Assembly: GCA_029532625.1 (NCBI GenBank)
Contig: JARFXM010000011.1
Span: forward strand, 3,175,501-3,239,500
Direction of reading: 5' to 3'
DNA: 64,000 bases
Origin: Lomentospora prolificans
Lineage: Eukaryota; Ascomycota; Sordariomycetes; Microascales; Microascaceae
Shown: one piece after another, positions 12,014 through 23,379 of the stretch
Numbering within the stretch: the first letter of the stretch is position 1
Layout of the letters: each line of letters opens with the position of its first letter
Made by a program: the position numbers and the translations under genes
Notes under the pieces: generated by a model
What the model was told of the DNA's origin: nothing
Databases searched by the model: none
What the model saw: the letters and a program-made list of their open reading frames with translations, nothing else

Positions 12014-12810
12014 TGTGCAGATTTGGGTTTGGTGTAGATGTGGGGGAGGGATGAAGAGTAGATTGTTGTTTTGTCTTTGAGACACGATGAATTTGTTAGA
12101 TAAAAGGCCTGATGACTGAGAATATGTATGAAGGTGAATAAGGAGGAGACTCTTTGAGATAGGATGAGTTGTTGAAGAAAAGGCCTGATGACCACGAATA
12201 CGAATCAAGGTGGATAATAAGAGTTTTGGCAAGACGAGAAACGTTCGCAGAGGAGAGGATTGATAGCACAATCGGAATGGATTGCCAAGGATGGCTCAAC
12301 CTTTTGTCCTGCTTTTATTAGATGACATTGTATCATCATTTGAGGCGCTAATCCTAAGAGTTGAGTCAAAATATAGATGGATCGATGATGGATTGCGAGC
12401 GTTGACTTCGAGGTTCCATGGTACACAGCACAGAGCCTGTCAGTGACCTCCATGCCTGGCTGGCCTCCGCCTCCCCCGGCCCCATTCCCTATCTCGGCCG
12501 GCGGCGCTTAACATCCCGCCCAGCTGGCCGGCTAGCTCCGCCCCCAACCAGCGTAACTAGCCCCTGTATCTTCTCACTCAGCTCGGCAAACAGCACCCCG
12601 CCCAGCCTTTCACAGCCACATTTAATGCCAGCTACCAACATTCCAAGCTTAAATCCTTCCAGGGGCAATCCACAAATCAATCAATTCCATGCCTGCCGAG
12701 ACTACCTCTCCCGAAACGCCTCATTCCTCGATCCGATCTTTCATCCCACTGAAACCAAAATATCAGAAGAAAGAGAAGAAGAAACGCCCACTATCCGCGC
12801 CACCCGCAAA
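12014..12810. other. divergent promoter of small secreted and F-box genes
   Basis: About 0.8 kb between two divergent genes. It contains a degenerate tandem repeat next to the secreted-protein start. The right part is C/T-rich and open in the frame of the F-box gene, so a longer F-box N-terminus cannot be excluded. Confidence 0.55.
12075..12226. repeat. two diverged tandem copies of a 76-bp unit
   Basis: The core AAAAGGCCTGATGA occurs at 12102 and again at 12178, exactly 76 bp apart. Flanking words are shared in order: a CTTTGAGA-type start, GATGA(A/G)TT(T)GTT, then GAATA, AAGGTG(A/G)ATAA. The copies differ at many positions, so the duplication is old. It lies in the leader or promoter of the small secreted protein. 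Confidence 0.75.
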
Positions 12811-14082
12811 ATGCTCGATAAGCTCGCGACAGAGCTCGTTCAGCGGATCGCAGGTTATTTGGAGGATCCACAGGATCTCCTCCGCCTGCGCCTCACCTGT
12901 CGGGCCGTCTACTCACGATCATCTGAAGTGTTCAGCAAGGCATGGTTTCATACCGTCGAGTCGGATCTATCCCCTCGAAGTCTCTCTAGGCTAGGGGATA
13001 TATCCAGGAACGAAATAGCGAGATATGCAGTGAGCCGAATGCGTGTTTGCCAGACGAGCAAAACCCTTCACAACAGCCCACTCGGTCATGGCATCGAGTG
13101 GCCCCGCGATACATCGGGATGTCTGGATCTAGAGGCTCACTCGGACTCGGTGGACGCCCTCTCTCATGTCCTGGCTCAGGGCCTGGTCAATTGCAGGTCG
13201 TTCGAAATCACAGATACCTGCGGCGAATACCCTGAGCAGGAAAGTGGGCCCGTAAGCTTATCGCCATCTGAAGCTGTTGCGATCTTCCTCCACCTCATTG
13301 GTCGGGCAGACATCTGCCCCTCATCATTTAGCGTCCAATTCACGCGGCAAGGGTCGACCCTTTCTTCAAAAGAAATCAACCATCGTCTATATACAACGCC
13401 TAATTTCAAACAGTCCTGGCAAAGGCTGCGAAATCTAGAGCTCCGTTGGGCGATGGCGAATGACGAATCACTGGACATAGCTAGGCCCCTGATCTCGCTC
13501 GCGACAAGTCTCCAGTCCCTTACCCTCAGTGCGAATCACTCCCGCAGCACCGGAGCGCAAAGGCTTCTCGAGCAATTGGTGAATATTGATTCGCTCCCGG
13601 CAATCAGACACCTCCACCTCCAGAAGCTTGGCGGCATCCATGAAGACACACTGCTAGCATTGCTTCACCGGCTCGAGGAAAGCCTGACACACCTTGGATT
13701 CTGCCACGTACATATCAGCAACGGCAAGTGGAATACCATATTCGCCCAGCTCGCCACTAGTGCTGTGAACTTGGAGAGCATAATCCAGTTCTTCGCTTTA
13801 GAGGACCATAACAGAGCCGCCATATTTTACTGCCCATTGAGGAGCAATCCAACTGTCGCTGGATCTGGCCGTTTGAAATGTATTACTAGATTTCACTTGA
13901 GGGAAAACCGCGTACATGGTGTGCAGTTTAATGGCCGGGGGGAAGCAATGAGGGTGGCCCTTGAAGCTATGGCGAAGGCTGCTTATACCGTTGCTAGCGC
14001 ACGGGGAAGGCCAGGATTCGTTAACCCCGGCCAAAGCATGTTGGAGCAATTTGACCCATGGAAATGCGACTGTGGGGCCTGA
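12811..14082 (+). CDS. F-box protein
   Basis: Probable substrate receptor of an SCF (Skp1-cullin-F-box) ubiquitin ligase. 423 aa, single exon. The F-box occupies about residues 2-42: LDKLATELVQRIAGYLEDPQ then DLLRLRLTCRAVYSRSSEVF, with the usual Leu-Pro-type opening replaced by LATEL. The remaining sequence has leucine-rich stretches (LRNLELRWA, LATSLQSLTLSA, IRHLHLQKLGG, LTHLGFCHVHIS) at intervals like those of degenerate LRRs in expanded fungal F-box families. The C-terminus is KCDCGA. I chose the Met immediately before the F-box; the frame is open 393 nt further upstream, with low-complexity Ser/Pro sequence. Target unknown. Confidence 0.82.
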   Translation: MLDKLATELVQRIAGYLEDPQDLLRLRLTCRAVYSRSSEVFSKAWFHTVESDLSPRSLSRLGDISRNEIARYAVSRMRVCQTSKTLHNSPLGHGIEWPRDTSGCLDLEAHSDSVDALSHVLAQGLVNCRSFEITDTCGEYPEQESGPVSLSPSEAVAIFLHLIGRADICPSSFSVQFTRQGSTLSSKEINHRLYTTPNFKQSWQRLRNLELRWAMANDESLDIARPLISLATSLQSLTLSANHSRSTGAQRLLEQLVNIDSLPAIRHLHLQKLGGIHEDTLLALLHRLEESLTHLGFCHVHISNGKWNTIFAQLATSAVNLESIIQFFALEDHNRAAIFYCPLRSNPTVAGSGRLKCITRFHLRENRVHGVQFNGRGEAMRVALEAMAKAAYTVASARGRPGFVNPGQSMLEQFDPWKCDCGA

Positions 14083-14682
14083 TTAAGCCTCTCTTCTTCT
14101 CTTCCTCTTTTTTCTCGCAAGACTCTATTATGTAGCCTGGTTAGTTGTCAATAATAGGGCCTCACAAAGCCGCCGGCGGAAATCGCAGGTTCCCGCGGTC
14201 TCGTCCAATAACGAGTTTCACAAAATAGTTCGATTGCATGGATCTCTCACAACTTTGACTAAAATTAGACAATTGATGAGACGAATTTTAGCGAGTGCTG
14301 CTCGCCCGACCAAACTCAGCCCCATCTCACCCAAAGTAAGGTTCCATCCGAAATTCACCACAATGTGTGGTGGCTGAGGCCGAGAGGATTTTGGGGGTCC
14401 GGCGGCAGGATCCCTTGGCGGTTATGCAACCGAGAGAGCCTTATACCCGCTCCGCTGTTTTGGGACTGACACGACGGGGATCGGCCTGAGAAATACACGG
14501 ACCAATGATTCTGGTATAAAGACGAGCTTGATTCATCCAGCAATCCTGATCGGTAATGACCATACCTGTTGCACCCAATTTCGCCAGTCATTGAATATTG
14601 AAATTCTTCAATACGTCCTTTTGCCTGCTTGTTTCCGCAATCTTTTGCCTATAAAGCCCCTTGGCAGGCGCCTTACACGACA
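14083..14682. other. intergenic
   Basis: No supportable gene. A TATAAAG word at 14650-14656 sits only 27 bp before the start of the next gene, which is close for a TATA box; transcription may start very near that ATG. Confidence 0.55.
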
Positions 14683-15513
14683 ATGCGCGTATTTTTCTTC
14701 TCATATATCTGGAGTTTGCTGCTCCTCGCCTTGCCCTTACTAGGTGTTCTTGGGCAGGTAATTGAACATGGGTCAGTCTTATACACGGCCCCTTACAGCC
14801 GCTCACAGGCGAATATTCTACTAACTAGTAACATGTGGTGAAGAACGGCACTTGATGGAGCACGGCCCATCGACCGGGTGGCCTCACGGCATTCTGACGA
14901 CTCCGACCTGTCAAAGCGTATAGAAGGCCCTCTTCTCAACGCGTGGCAAGACGCGATGCAGAACCTGCCGAACGTCTGCAGCGTCGGAGGTGCCAAGTTC
15001 TGGCCAATCAAGCTTGGCGAGTCCGCCAGGTTCACGACGCCTGAATTCCGAGGCTGCAGCATCATTGTCGCCGTCGGGGATAAGGGTGTCTCCATGATTC
15101 ACGCCAGAGAGATTGGTGGGGGTGGCAGCAAGACCCGGTGCTCGCTTGACACGAAAGAGGGGACGGAAGAGGACATACTTCCACTTATGGATGACGCGGG
15201 CATTTATCAGGTGTCTTCCGGCTGCGACGGTTGGCTCTATGTGCTTGGATCCTCAACAAAGAATGTCGGCTTCGATACAATCTTTGAGTACGCGGAGATG
15301 GATGACATTCCGAGGGACCACATGCGAAAGTTTAGGTACGTCGGAAGTTCGGAAAGTGGTGGTGACTTGCAGGGGCCGAACTCAAAGCTTTTGGTGGACT
15401 GGGAAAGTCCGGACAAGACCGGTGGGACATTGCGGATCTATGATAGACGTGATACACCCTCTTGGACCTTTGTTTTTAATGCTGAGCAGAAGATAATATC
15501 CGGGCCGGAGTAA
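14683..15513 (+). CDS. secreted protein of unknown function
   Basis: 252 aa from two exons (14683-14771 and 14844-15513; 72-nt intron). Splicing in phase gives GQVIEHG continuing as TALDGARPID. Residues 1-25 are a strong signal peptide (MRVFFFSYIWSLLLLALPLL then GVLGQ). The mature chain has three cysteines in its centre (NVCSVG, RGCSII, KTRCSL) and one in SSGCDGW, so up to two disulfides. Short beta-strand patterns follow (GCSIIVAVGDKGVSMIHARE, GGTLRIYDRRDTPSWTFVF). I do not recognise the family. A secreted function is well supported by the signal peptide; the role is unknown. A start inside the second exon would need a GTG and would lose the signal peptide. Confidence 0.72.
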
Positions 15514-17711
15514 TTGTAATTGTTCAGATACATAATGTCAAAAACTCATTCTTGTATAACGCAGAAAGGCCAGCTAGTATGAATGAGGACCTACTACAGC
15601 ATTGGGAAGTCCTGACTATGATACGGGAGCCGCTAAACCGTGGAGTAGGCGGCGCCTCAATGCCATACATGAGGCCTTGGCTATTAATGGCAAAAGTCAT
15701 CGAATAGTAGAAAATGGCAGGCCCTGATAGCTATTAGAAACTCAATGTAGATACCATGACTGAATGATTTGCTTGCACTGTTCCGAGAAAATAGCAGATC
15801 CAATTACTTTACAAAATAATACGCCATTGCCCCTGATTAACCTAGATCCTAGAGAATTCGCGCCTGGTTGCTCTAGCTTGCATATTTTGTACCAGCCGAA
15901 CGCGATGAGCCCTATGTGTCGTATTTTCCTTTCGTAGAGCACGTACGAGTACCCTAGAGTCGCCCCTAAAAAATGATGGCGAGCTTATCGATTTTGTCTT
16001 GGTCGACATAGTCTCGACATGTAGGATTTCTTTCCTTGCCGCCACGCAGTCAAGTCGCTTCTCAAGTTCAGAGACTGCATGCAGAGTCCAGTCTAAGTGG
16101 GGTGGTTACGGAGAGAGCAGACCGCTAAGAAGCAGTGCCGACAGGGACAATGAAGTCTCAACTTGAGGGCCGACATTCTGAATTCTAGGTCTGAGAGATC
16201 CTTGCCAATAGGGCGGTTCCTTGGACTTGAAGGAGTCGAACAAACGGATTCCTTTTTAAGAACGACCGAGGTGCCCAGGTGTGCGTCACTAACCTCGGCG
16301 TTCCTGAAGATGATGGAGAGTGCAAGCTCATCAATTTCCGACAAGAGAACCTCTATCCTTTGTAAGTGGCAGGCAGTGGCCTCAGCACGGAGTGTTAATA
16401 CCTAATGATTTTCGGACCCAATGGCTCCCGGATTTATGGTTGTCTATTACGTCGAGTCATTCCCTTAACCTCCAGTTCATCGTGGGTATACCCATGATAA
16501 TATCTTCTAGGTCAATGTCCAATATAGCACCAACGCAGAGAGAGTCTCCATCGTCAAGTCGACTCCTTTTCTTCGACCTAAATCTACCACAGTCTTCCTC
16601 AAACGCAGACGAGTGCATACGTGAATGACGATTATTACGTCGTGCTTCCTGCAGAGACCCGCCACGGACTCTAGAGACATATAAGAGCCAAGGTTTCAGA
16701 AACGCAGCATGTTGCTGGGATTCCAATTCTAGGGTTATTACCAGCTCTTCTTTTCTGGAGCCATGACGGCCTGGGGTTCCTTCGAAACACCTCCGGCCCT
16801 ATGGTTCCTCTGAGTATTCCCAGCCAAATTTAGAACAGAGGAAGGCTAACGCGCCTGATTTAGGTGACTAGATTGTCGGAAGATGTTCCATCGGATTGTC
16901 AACGTAGCAGACTGGAGAGAGTCGGTATTGATGTGTTGACGGAAATACATCTGGCGGATCTCGTAGTTGTTGGTTGCCCCGCGATAATAGGGTTAAATTT
17001 TGGCAGCAATCCGCCGAGGCTGATGAGAAGTTGTGGCAGAAGGGATGGCGGAGCCCTAGCAGCGGCATGAAAACAGTTATTAAATATAGCGCCACCCTTG
17101 CACCAATATTTGAACCGCCCACAGTTGTCCTTCTCTAGAAATCAAGCTCTTCCTAACTGCCAAACGACGGCGGTACGTAGCCCGGAGGCAAGCTTACTCC
17201 ATCCAACTCGCCTGTGTTTCACCAACTATACCTGCGATGTAGAGTTGTGGTTTAGCGGTATAAATATTAAGTGTATGCCGGCTGGCAATTGTACCGCTCA
17301 GTGAGGAGTGTCCTCGTCGTTCGTGGGCCCGCCAAGTGCTTGTGACATCCTGCAAAGGAAGTGTATGTCCAGGGGCCAAGGTATCAAGTACTGTGCGACT
17401 GACAACTGCTAACCCTGTGGTTTAGCTGGAAGGTGCGGATACGAACTTTTTTTTTTGTAACACGTTCCGCAGAACACCCACCGGCGCAAGCTATTATGAG
17501 CGATTACGAGCGGGGACTCTGGTTTCCACGCCAGCCGGGTCTAGTCCTATTCCAAATGGTATGTACCTAAACTTGCACAAATCAAGTTGGACTTAAGAAA
17601 CGCTCATTCAATTTATAGTCATGATATGCGTACAAGAATCTAATAATCCCCAAGCCCCTCCCATATTTCCCTTGGCATTCCCGAAAAGACATAGACAACA
17701 ATGGCACCCGT
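15514..17711. other. 2.2-kb stretch without a firm gene
   Basis: Three modest open frames on the minus strand (16726-16457, 16344-16093, 16045-15842) lie in order and look faintly protein-like (for example LSEIDELALSIIFRNAEV). I could not join them with good splice sites or recognise a domain. They may be a decayed gene. The rest shows nothing. Confidence 0.45.
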
Positions 17712-18601
17712 TTAGCAAGAGAACACGGCAGGTCCGGGGTTCTGGTACGACGTGGGCACGGGGTAGTTGATGTTGATCTGGATACCAGGGTCGGAAGCCT
17801 TGTAGGCACCGGGGAACGCAACCTTGTTAGGCGGGTCGGTGCTGCCGCCGCCGGTAATGGTGAGCTGGGCGCACGAGATGTAGAACTGAGCGCCGCCGGG
17901 AGAGGAGGCGGCGTGGAGGCCAATGTGTTCGGCGCGAAGGAGGTAGTCGCCGGCAGGGATGCAGGAAGGGATAGTGACGGCGAAGTTCGACTTGCCTGTA
18001 CCGCCGTTATTAGTATACTCTTTTATTGTGGCGGGGATGGCAAACTGTATAATAGTAAAATCGGACATACCGTTGCTAGGCCACGTGAGCTGGCCACCAA
18101 AGTTGGGCTGCTCGTGGTAGATCTTGAACCAGACGTCGCCAGAGCCGTCAAAAGTGTCGATAGACTGGCCATCGGGCACCTTGGCGAGGTAGAAGGCCAT
18201 GGGACCGGGGTGGTAAACGTTGGGAAGGGCGTTGTATGTGACCTGGGACCCGGCGGCCACGCTCAGGGTGGCCTTGGAGGGTTCCTCGCGGGACTGGAAG
18301 CAGCGCATCTGGTTGGAGGAGACATCGCCTACGAAGCCGTTGTTTTGCCAGTTGTCGGCCTTGCGGACGTACTCCCAGTCTCCAGTGGACTGAATGGAAG
18401 GAAAGGTGTCTGTGAATGCACGTTAGTGTCACGAGCAACCGGATGATCGCGCGGCTAGGCTGGTTTCAGAGAAGGGGGAGCAGGGCCAGGATCGACAAGG
18501 TTTTCGCGCTCCTAGCAGTGGGAACAGGCGGGAATCTGAAACTTACAGTGGGCGGTGGCACCAAGAGCCAGGGTGACGGCGGCAAGGACTTGGGTGAGCA
18601 T
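17712..18601 (-). CDS. AA9 lytic polysaccharide monooxygenase
   Basis: Secreted copper enzyme that oxidatively cleaves cellulose or related beta-glucans (formerly GH61). Three exons (18547-18601, 18071-18409, 17712-17995) with introns of 137 and 75 nt give 225 aa. Residues 1-17 are the signal peptide; cleavage after Ala17 exposes His18, which forms the N-terminal half of the copper histidine brace. The second brace His is His85 in NVYHPGPM. The axial Tyr is in QFYISCAQL, near the end of the catalytic domain, with Gln in the same motif. Disulfide cysteines are visible in MRCFQS, PSCIPAG, ISCAQL and the C-terminal FSC. There is no linker or CBM1, so this is a short single-domain form. It matches a saprotrophic or plant-associated life style. 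Confidence 0.93.
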
Positions 18602-18765
18602 CTTGGCGGTGTCTGTTGACGATGTGCTAGTCTGGGGTTTGGAAGTCGGAGGAGAGAATTATTATCGCCAGAAAAGCTAGAGTGCTTGTGCGACAGCAGG
18701 CTCAAATAAGTTCTTTATTCCTTTCCTTTTTTTTTAAAAAAAAAATCCCAGGGAATCTCTCCCCT

Positions 18766-18773
18766 CTTTTATA
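18766..18773 (-). promoter_or_regulatory. TATA box of the AA9 gene
   Basis: TATAAAAG on the minus strand, 165 nt before the AA9 start codon, downstream of a mixed T/A homopolymer run in the leader. The position fits a core promoter for a strongly inducible secreted enzyme. Confidence 0.5.
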
Positions 18774-19923
18774 TTGAGCTATTCACCCACCCCGGGACAA
18801 GAGCAACATCCGTACCAGTCATGGCCCATGAACCCCGGAATCACGGCTCGCGACACTCTGTTCCCAATTAACGACGTGCTGTAAATTAAGACCCGCCGAC
18901 TATAATGACGCGTGAGCCTAGGCCAAGGCACAACTAAAATTCCCGCTCCCAAGCACCGATGCACCCTCATCCGGGATCTTTTCTCCACAAAACGTGCTCG
19001 TGTCCCCCGGCCGCCCTCAGTACTGATCCGGCTAAAGTGCTCCCGCAGCCAGTCCAGAGCAGGAACTGATATTACGCCGCAATATCGCCCTTGATTACGG
19101 GATCCACCTGCTGCCATTCACGTGTTGACGGCTTTGCTTGGGCGAATCTATTTGCGGGACGTGTGGGTGTGTAGACGTCAATGCCGGCACCTGGATCCGT
19201 GGGGATCCTTCTTTTCTCGATGTCTTTTCGCCTCTGGGGGTGCATGACAGCGGGATCGGGGTGGCATTTTGCTGATGACCGCATTAGCAAAGGAGGAGAT
19301 GATCTTATAGAGGGAGATTGGAGAACGCTGATCTTCTTGTTGCTGGTTCATGGGCCAGTCTGATTTTATCATTTTTCTTTTTTTTCTATTTTCGATTGAC
19401 CCAGCGACTGGTTCGATCCTCGGGTTGGCACACTTGGCTAGCTTTGGCCGCAAAGTTCTTTTCCTTCCATCTCTTTTTATTTCTTTCCATTAGTTATGCT
19501 ATTTTCGTGCCTGTTTGGCGACTTACCTTGAAACCTTCATGATCGTCCTTTATCTGCGACGGTGCCGTTAAACCTTGGGACTGCTCTTTCGAAGTCAGTA
19601 GCCCCTTCATTAACCGCGCGTAATACCGGGAACGTTTATGAGTCGCTAAGGAGCTTGAAGCGGGCGAATTATCAAAAGCCTTGGGTTTCCAACTCAATAT
19701 CATAATCATAAGAAGGCTTATTTGATGTGTGACCTATACTATATTTACAGTCGTCTCGGTAGCACTACTCCACCAGGATGTCCAGGCTGTGAGGGACTCC
19801 AAGGATCTTATCCTCTCTGTAAAGGTACCTATCCGTTCAAAATGCAGCTCCCGGTCAATTTCCCCAGTAGTCTTACTCTTATCGGGCTTGGCCCTGAGAA
19901 CCACGCAAAGAACCTTCACGGAG
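18774..19923. other. intergenic, AA9 promoter and HET 3' flank
   Basis: About 1.15 kb with no supportable gene; short frames on both strands are not protein-like. Upstream control of the AA9 gene probably lies here. Confidence 0.6.
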
Positions 19924-21947
19924 TCAAAAACATCCAAAACCAGAACCGACAATAAGGCACGTCACTGCCGGGTTGCTCCGATAGGATTTCATATCCAGAG
20001 GAATATCTTCTCGAAGGCCAACACTAACTCCTCCTCGGGTGCATACATAGGAGACTCTGTTGTCCGAAGAGTGAGAATGGTCGTCCTCGGCCTCGGCCTC
20101 GTCCTCGATTGCGACTTGAGCCGAGACTGCGAGGCTGGAAAGGGTGAGAATCCCCTCCGCGACACGGCCCATTCTGTCAGCTCCAAGTGGATTATATCGA
20201 ATATTCTTGACAGTAGCCCATTGTGGCATCATTGGCGAATGGTCTTGGACTATGTCTCTGTCACCGTGCCACATCTTTACAAGACGTAACCAATTCTGCA
20301 TATCCAGGGGTCGTTTACTCGAGCGCAGTTCCCAGGATAATGCATCACTTTTCTCGACAGATGCCCAGGACCATGTCGGTGGTGTCGGAACCGTAGACGA
20401 TCGGCAAGGCTGTCCATCCAAGTTCAAAGTCGACCATCCAAGCATCCACGGCAAATGCTTCTCCCATAAGCCGGCGAGGTACCTACCCGTCTGGGCACTC
20501 CCAACCTTTTGGGCCAAGCCAGATAAGGCGGGCAGGCGGTCACTGTCATGTGTAAGTTTCATCATCGAAAACCGACTCACAACCTGGCCCCACCGCTCCT
20601 GGAACTCGTCCTCGCTGTCTAGTTTCCCAAGGATGCTAGAAAAATGAAGTTTCGTTGAAGTTTCCACCTTTTCTCCGTTATCGTAGGCCCAAGGACCTGC
20701 CCCACACTCACAGTCCGTCAAGCTGCGACACTCCCAGACGAGTTCCCGCTTGCAGTAGTGAATGACTCGCCTTGGGAGCAAGCGTTCTTGAAGTGTCCAT
20801 GCCCGTGTCCACAGCGGCGTTTCGGCCTCTTCCGGTGCATACGGACCAACAAATCCGTGATTTATGCACCGTCTGGCCATGATGTTCTGTGTAAAGCCTT
20901 GAAAATTCACCGCCCCTACCGTCATAGATAGCTGTGCTGGAGGCCGGGCAGCGAAGCACCCTTCGTTGCTGGATGCGGCCCCCGCTGCTGATATCGATAA
21001 GTAGGCATTACCATACACATCTGCCATTCTAGAGCACTCCAAGTCCCAATCTTCCGCGTCTTCTTGTATGATGCATAGTGAGTCGATCCATAAGTATCGT
21101 ATTCCCAGTTTGCGGCAAATTTGCACGGCATCCCGGAATGTAGTTGGCAGCGACCCGACATCGATACCTTTGAGCCGATCCTGGTACGACCTTCTTGTTG
21201 TTGTAGCAGCAGCAGGAAGCCCTTTCGGACCCCAACAGTGACTGAGCACAATGTATAACCCAGTCTCGCTCTGAGTCACATAGAGCTTTACAGCCTCACT
21301 GCCTCCGGCTTCCAGGTCTAAAACCCGGGTGGGCAGCGGAGGGGCAGCTGGTGGCGTCGCGCAGCCGAGATGCGTGTCGCAATCAGCGATCCAGTCTCGG
21401 ATGAGCTGGAAACATTCCTCTGACCCTGAATGGGGCGCTATGTTTCTCGCTACCCCACGTGATAATGACCTTGCAAGGAGAGCGTCTGCTTATGAGGCCA
21501 TAGCTGGGTTAGTGCATACCTGTCCAAACGCCTTCTATACCAGACACGCAACCATAGCATACACTGACCAGGTTCCGTAAAGAGGAGATATTCGTTTGTA
21601 CCATCCAGGTGGCCCGTTTGGCGCGATTTTCCAACCGGTTCTTTTCTAGAAAGGTTTACACGAGCAACGAATGAGAAGGATTCGTTCTTGTACGCGTGGA
21701 AACGGAAAATGGTCAAGTTGGCCTTCTGCCACCAAATTTCCAGCATGCTTAGGCGAGACCGAAGTCCATCCAATCCAATGCGTATTGCGATGCACACGGG
21801 GCAGTCCTGGGTCAACTGTTCAAAGGTTGTGATATCAAGGACACGGAAGGCACGGTATTCTGGTGCGCTGATAGAATCGGCACACGCGCTGCAGCACCTA
21901 ACACCGTGGTCACCCGGCGAATTATTGGAAGACGGATGAGCCGCCAT
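19924..21947 (-). CDS. HET-domain (heterokaryon incompatibility) protein
   Basis: Member of the large HET family, whose domain (related to TIR folds) triggers cell death in non-self recognition in filamentous ascomycetes. Two exons (21569-21947 and 19924-21485; 83-nt intron) give 646 aa. The N-terminal part has a CxxC-like cluster (VRCCSAC, DCPVC) typical of many HET proteins. Exon 2 supplies IRDWIADCDTHLGC, then HET motif 1 (LYIVLSHCWG, about residue 204), motif 2 (FRDAVQICRKLGIRYLWIDS, then LCIIQED and DW) and motif 3 (MADVYGNAYLSISA). The C-terminal half is variable, with WAYDN and TWSWASV-like motifs seen in this family. No NACHT/WD40 or ankyrin repeats, so it is a HET-only architecture. 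Partner and allele specificity unknown. Confidence 0.93.
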
Positions 21948-22307
21948 TGCAATTGCCTTAGATGTTTAGTAGGATGCTGGTTAATAGCGTGGTTACCAAC
22001 TTGGACAAGTCGTATAAGGAGAGAGTCGTATGGAACTCTTCAGGGGCTCCTCAGAAGATATGTCTTCTCAGTCCAATTGGAGGGACATAACCAACGGTCA
22101 GCAATTGTTGTTGCTACCTTAGGCAGCAATAAATCCTGCCCGAGGGACTCACAATACTATCTAATACAATGGCGAGAGAGATGGGCCAACTCGCGGTACA
22201 TATACAGTCCTCATCACCGTCATACATTACCTTTCAAATTCAAGTAACAGTTTCCGTAGGGGAATTTACAAAACATCAATTAATAATTGCTCGAGCAAAA
22301 AGGGCCG
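21948..22307. other. HET promoter region
   Basis: Short intergenic stretch between the HET start and the PNG1-like pseudogene. No feature recognised. Confidence 0.55.
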
Positions 22308-23060
22308 CTACTGCTCCTCGCTCACCTCGTCTGACACCCCAGCTGCAGTTTTAGAAGTATCGACTTGAGACGGGGCATTATTGGTCTGGTTCCCATGTTT
22401 AATATCCGTCCCCGTTCTTGCAGTGTGACGCTTGCCCACTTCGTTTGCTTTATCTTTGCGGCCCTGCTCACTCGCTGGAGTGGGCATCGCAATACTGTTG
22501 GCGATAGCCACACCGATATACGCGGCAAGCTCTCGCTGCTCGCCCCCGTCCTCCCGAGCTAAACGAGTTCGATCGTTGTGAGGCATGCTTGCGCGCCTGA
22601 CAGTAGTTATTTCATGCATGACGTATAGGAGCACGGGCTCAGGGCATCTGTATTGGAGACATGCGTTCTCGTCAGTTCGAACATATCGTGTCGTGACATC
22701 AACCGCACCTTCGACCGAGAAGGCAATACAATATCCGAGGTTGCATTCCCATCTTAGTCTCATATTAGCGAGAATACCTAGGTTCATTATGATTTCCATC
22801 TTGCCTTGCGTATACAACGTTGGGCTATCCTATCTCTCCTCGACTGGATCGGCATGAACCCACCGACGTAGTGTACTCTACCCATGGGTAATCTTCAGAG
22901 TTCCACACCCATCTAAACCTATACCCGAGGGCTCGACAAAGCATGCCGAAGCAATTCACCCATTCTCCAACTCTACCCCTCCGTTCTGCAAGAGCTTCCA
23001 CGCATAACCTTATTAGAACCGCGCCTACGGACTTGTCCAGGCGGCTCTAAGCTACGACTG
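22308..23060 (-). pseudogene. decayed peptide:N-glycanase (PNG1-like) copy
   Basis: Remnant of a cytosolic PNGase, a transglutaminase-fold protein that normally deglycosylates misfolded glycoproteins. Landmarks appear in order but in different frames: KLL near 23000, then EWVNCFGMLCRALGYRFRW, WNSEDYPWVEY, RRWVHADPVEE, SPTLYTQG and GYCIAFSVEGAVDVTTRYVR, then a charged tail with EDGGEQRELAAYIGVAIA. Breaks: two adjacent stops where the family has RFPRYN, a frame change after WVEYT, and an in-frame TAG at 22830-22832 where the family has Trp. The catalytic Cys position (family RCGEW) is Val (codon 22969-22971), and the catalytic His position is Tyr. The last 170 codons remain open. Some filamentous-fungal Png1 proteins are thought to lack the triad already, so the parent may have been non-catalytic. 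Upstream exons are not found here. Confidence 0.82.
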
Positions 23061-23379
23061 CAGATATTAGTAGACGCTAGCCCCCCCGCCCCCGGTCCCC
23101 AGAGACTCATGAGAGATGAAGTAAACACATTGTATCTACATAACACAAGGTCACCAAGGGTTGGATCTTGCAGTATCAAAATAGTCTGTCAACGAAGAGG
23201 TTCGCTGAGCTTTAGCTACGGCTATGGTCGTCATTTAAAAGGCTCGGGTTTTTGGTTTCATGTTAATAAGATGAAGTCAAAATTCTCGCGAATGGAAAGC
23301 TCTATAGTAATATGCAGTCTAGAGACCAAGCAGATAATGCAAAGAATACCATTTCCAAAACTCCCATATATTATACCAC
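23061..23379. other. spacer
   Basis: Flank of the PNG1-like pseudogene and 3' end of the PQ-loop gene; nothing recognised beyond a C/G homopolymer patch near 23080. Confidence 0.5.

Noticed and set aside
17913..18446. 177-codon plus-strand frame opposite the AA9 gene
   Set aside because: Antisense shadow of a strongly C-biased coding exon; no domain.
19400..19440. GGTTCGATCC word like a tRNA B box
   Set aside because: Flanking bases do not form a T stem and no A box or acceptor stem is present.
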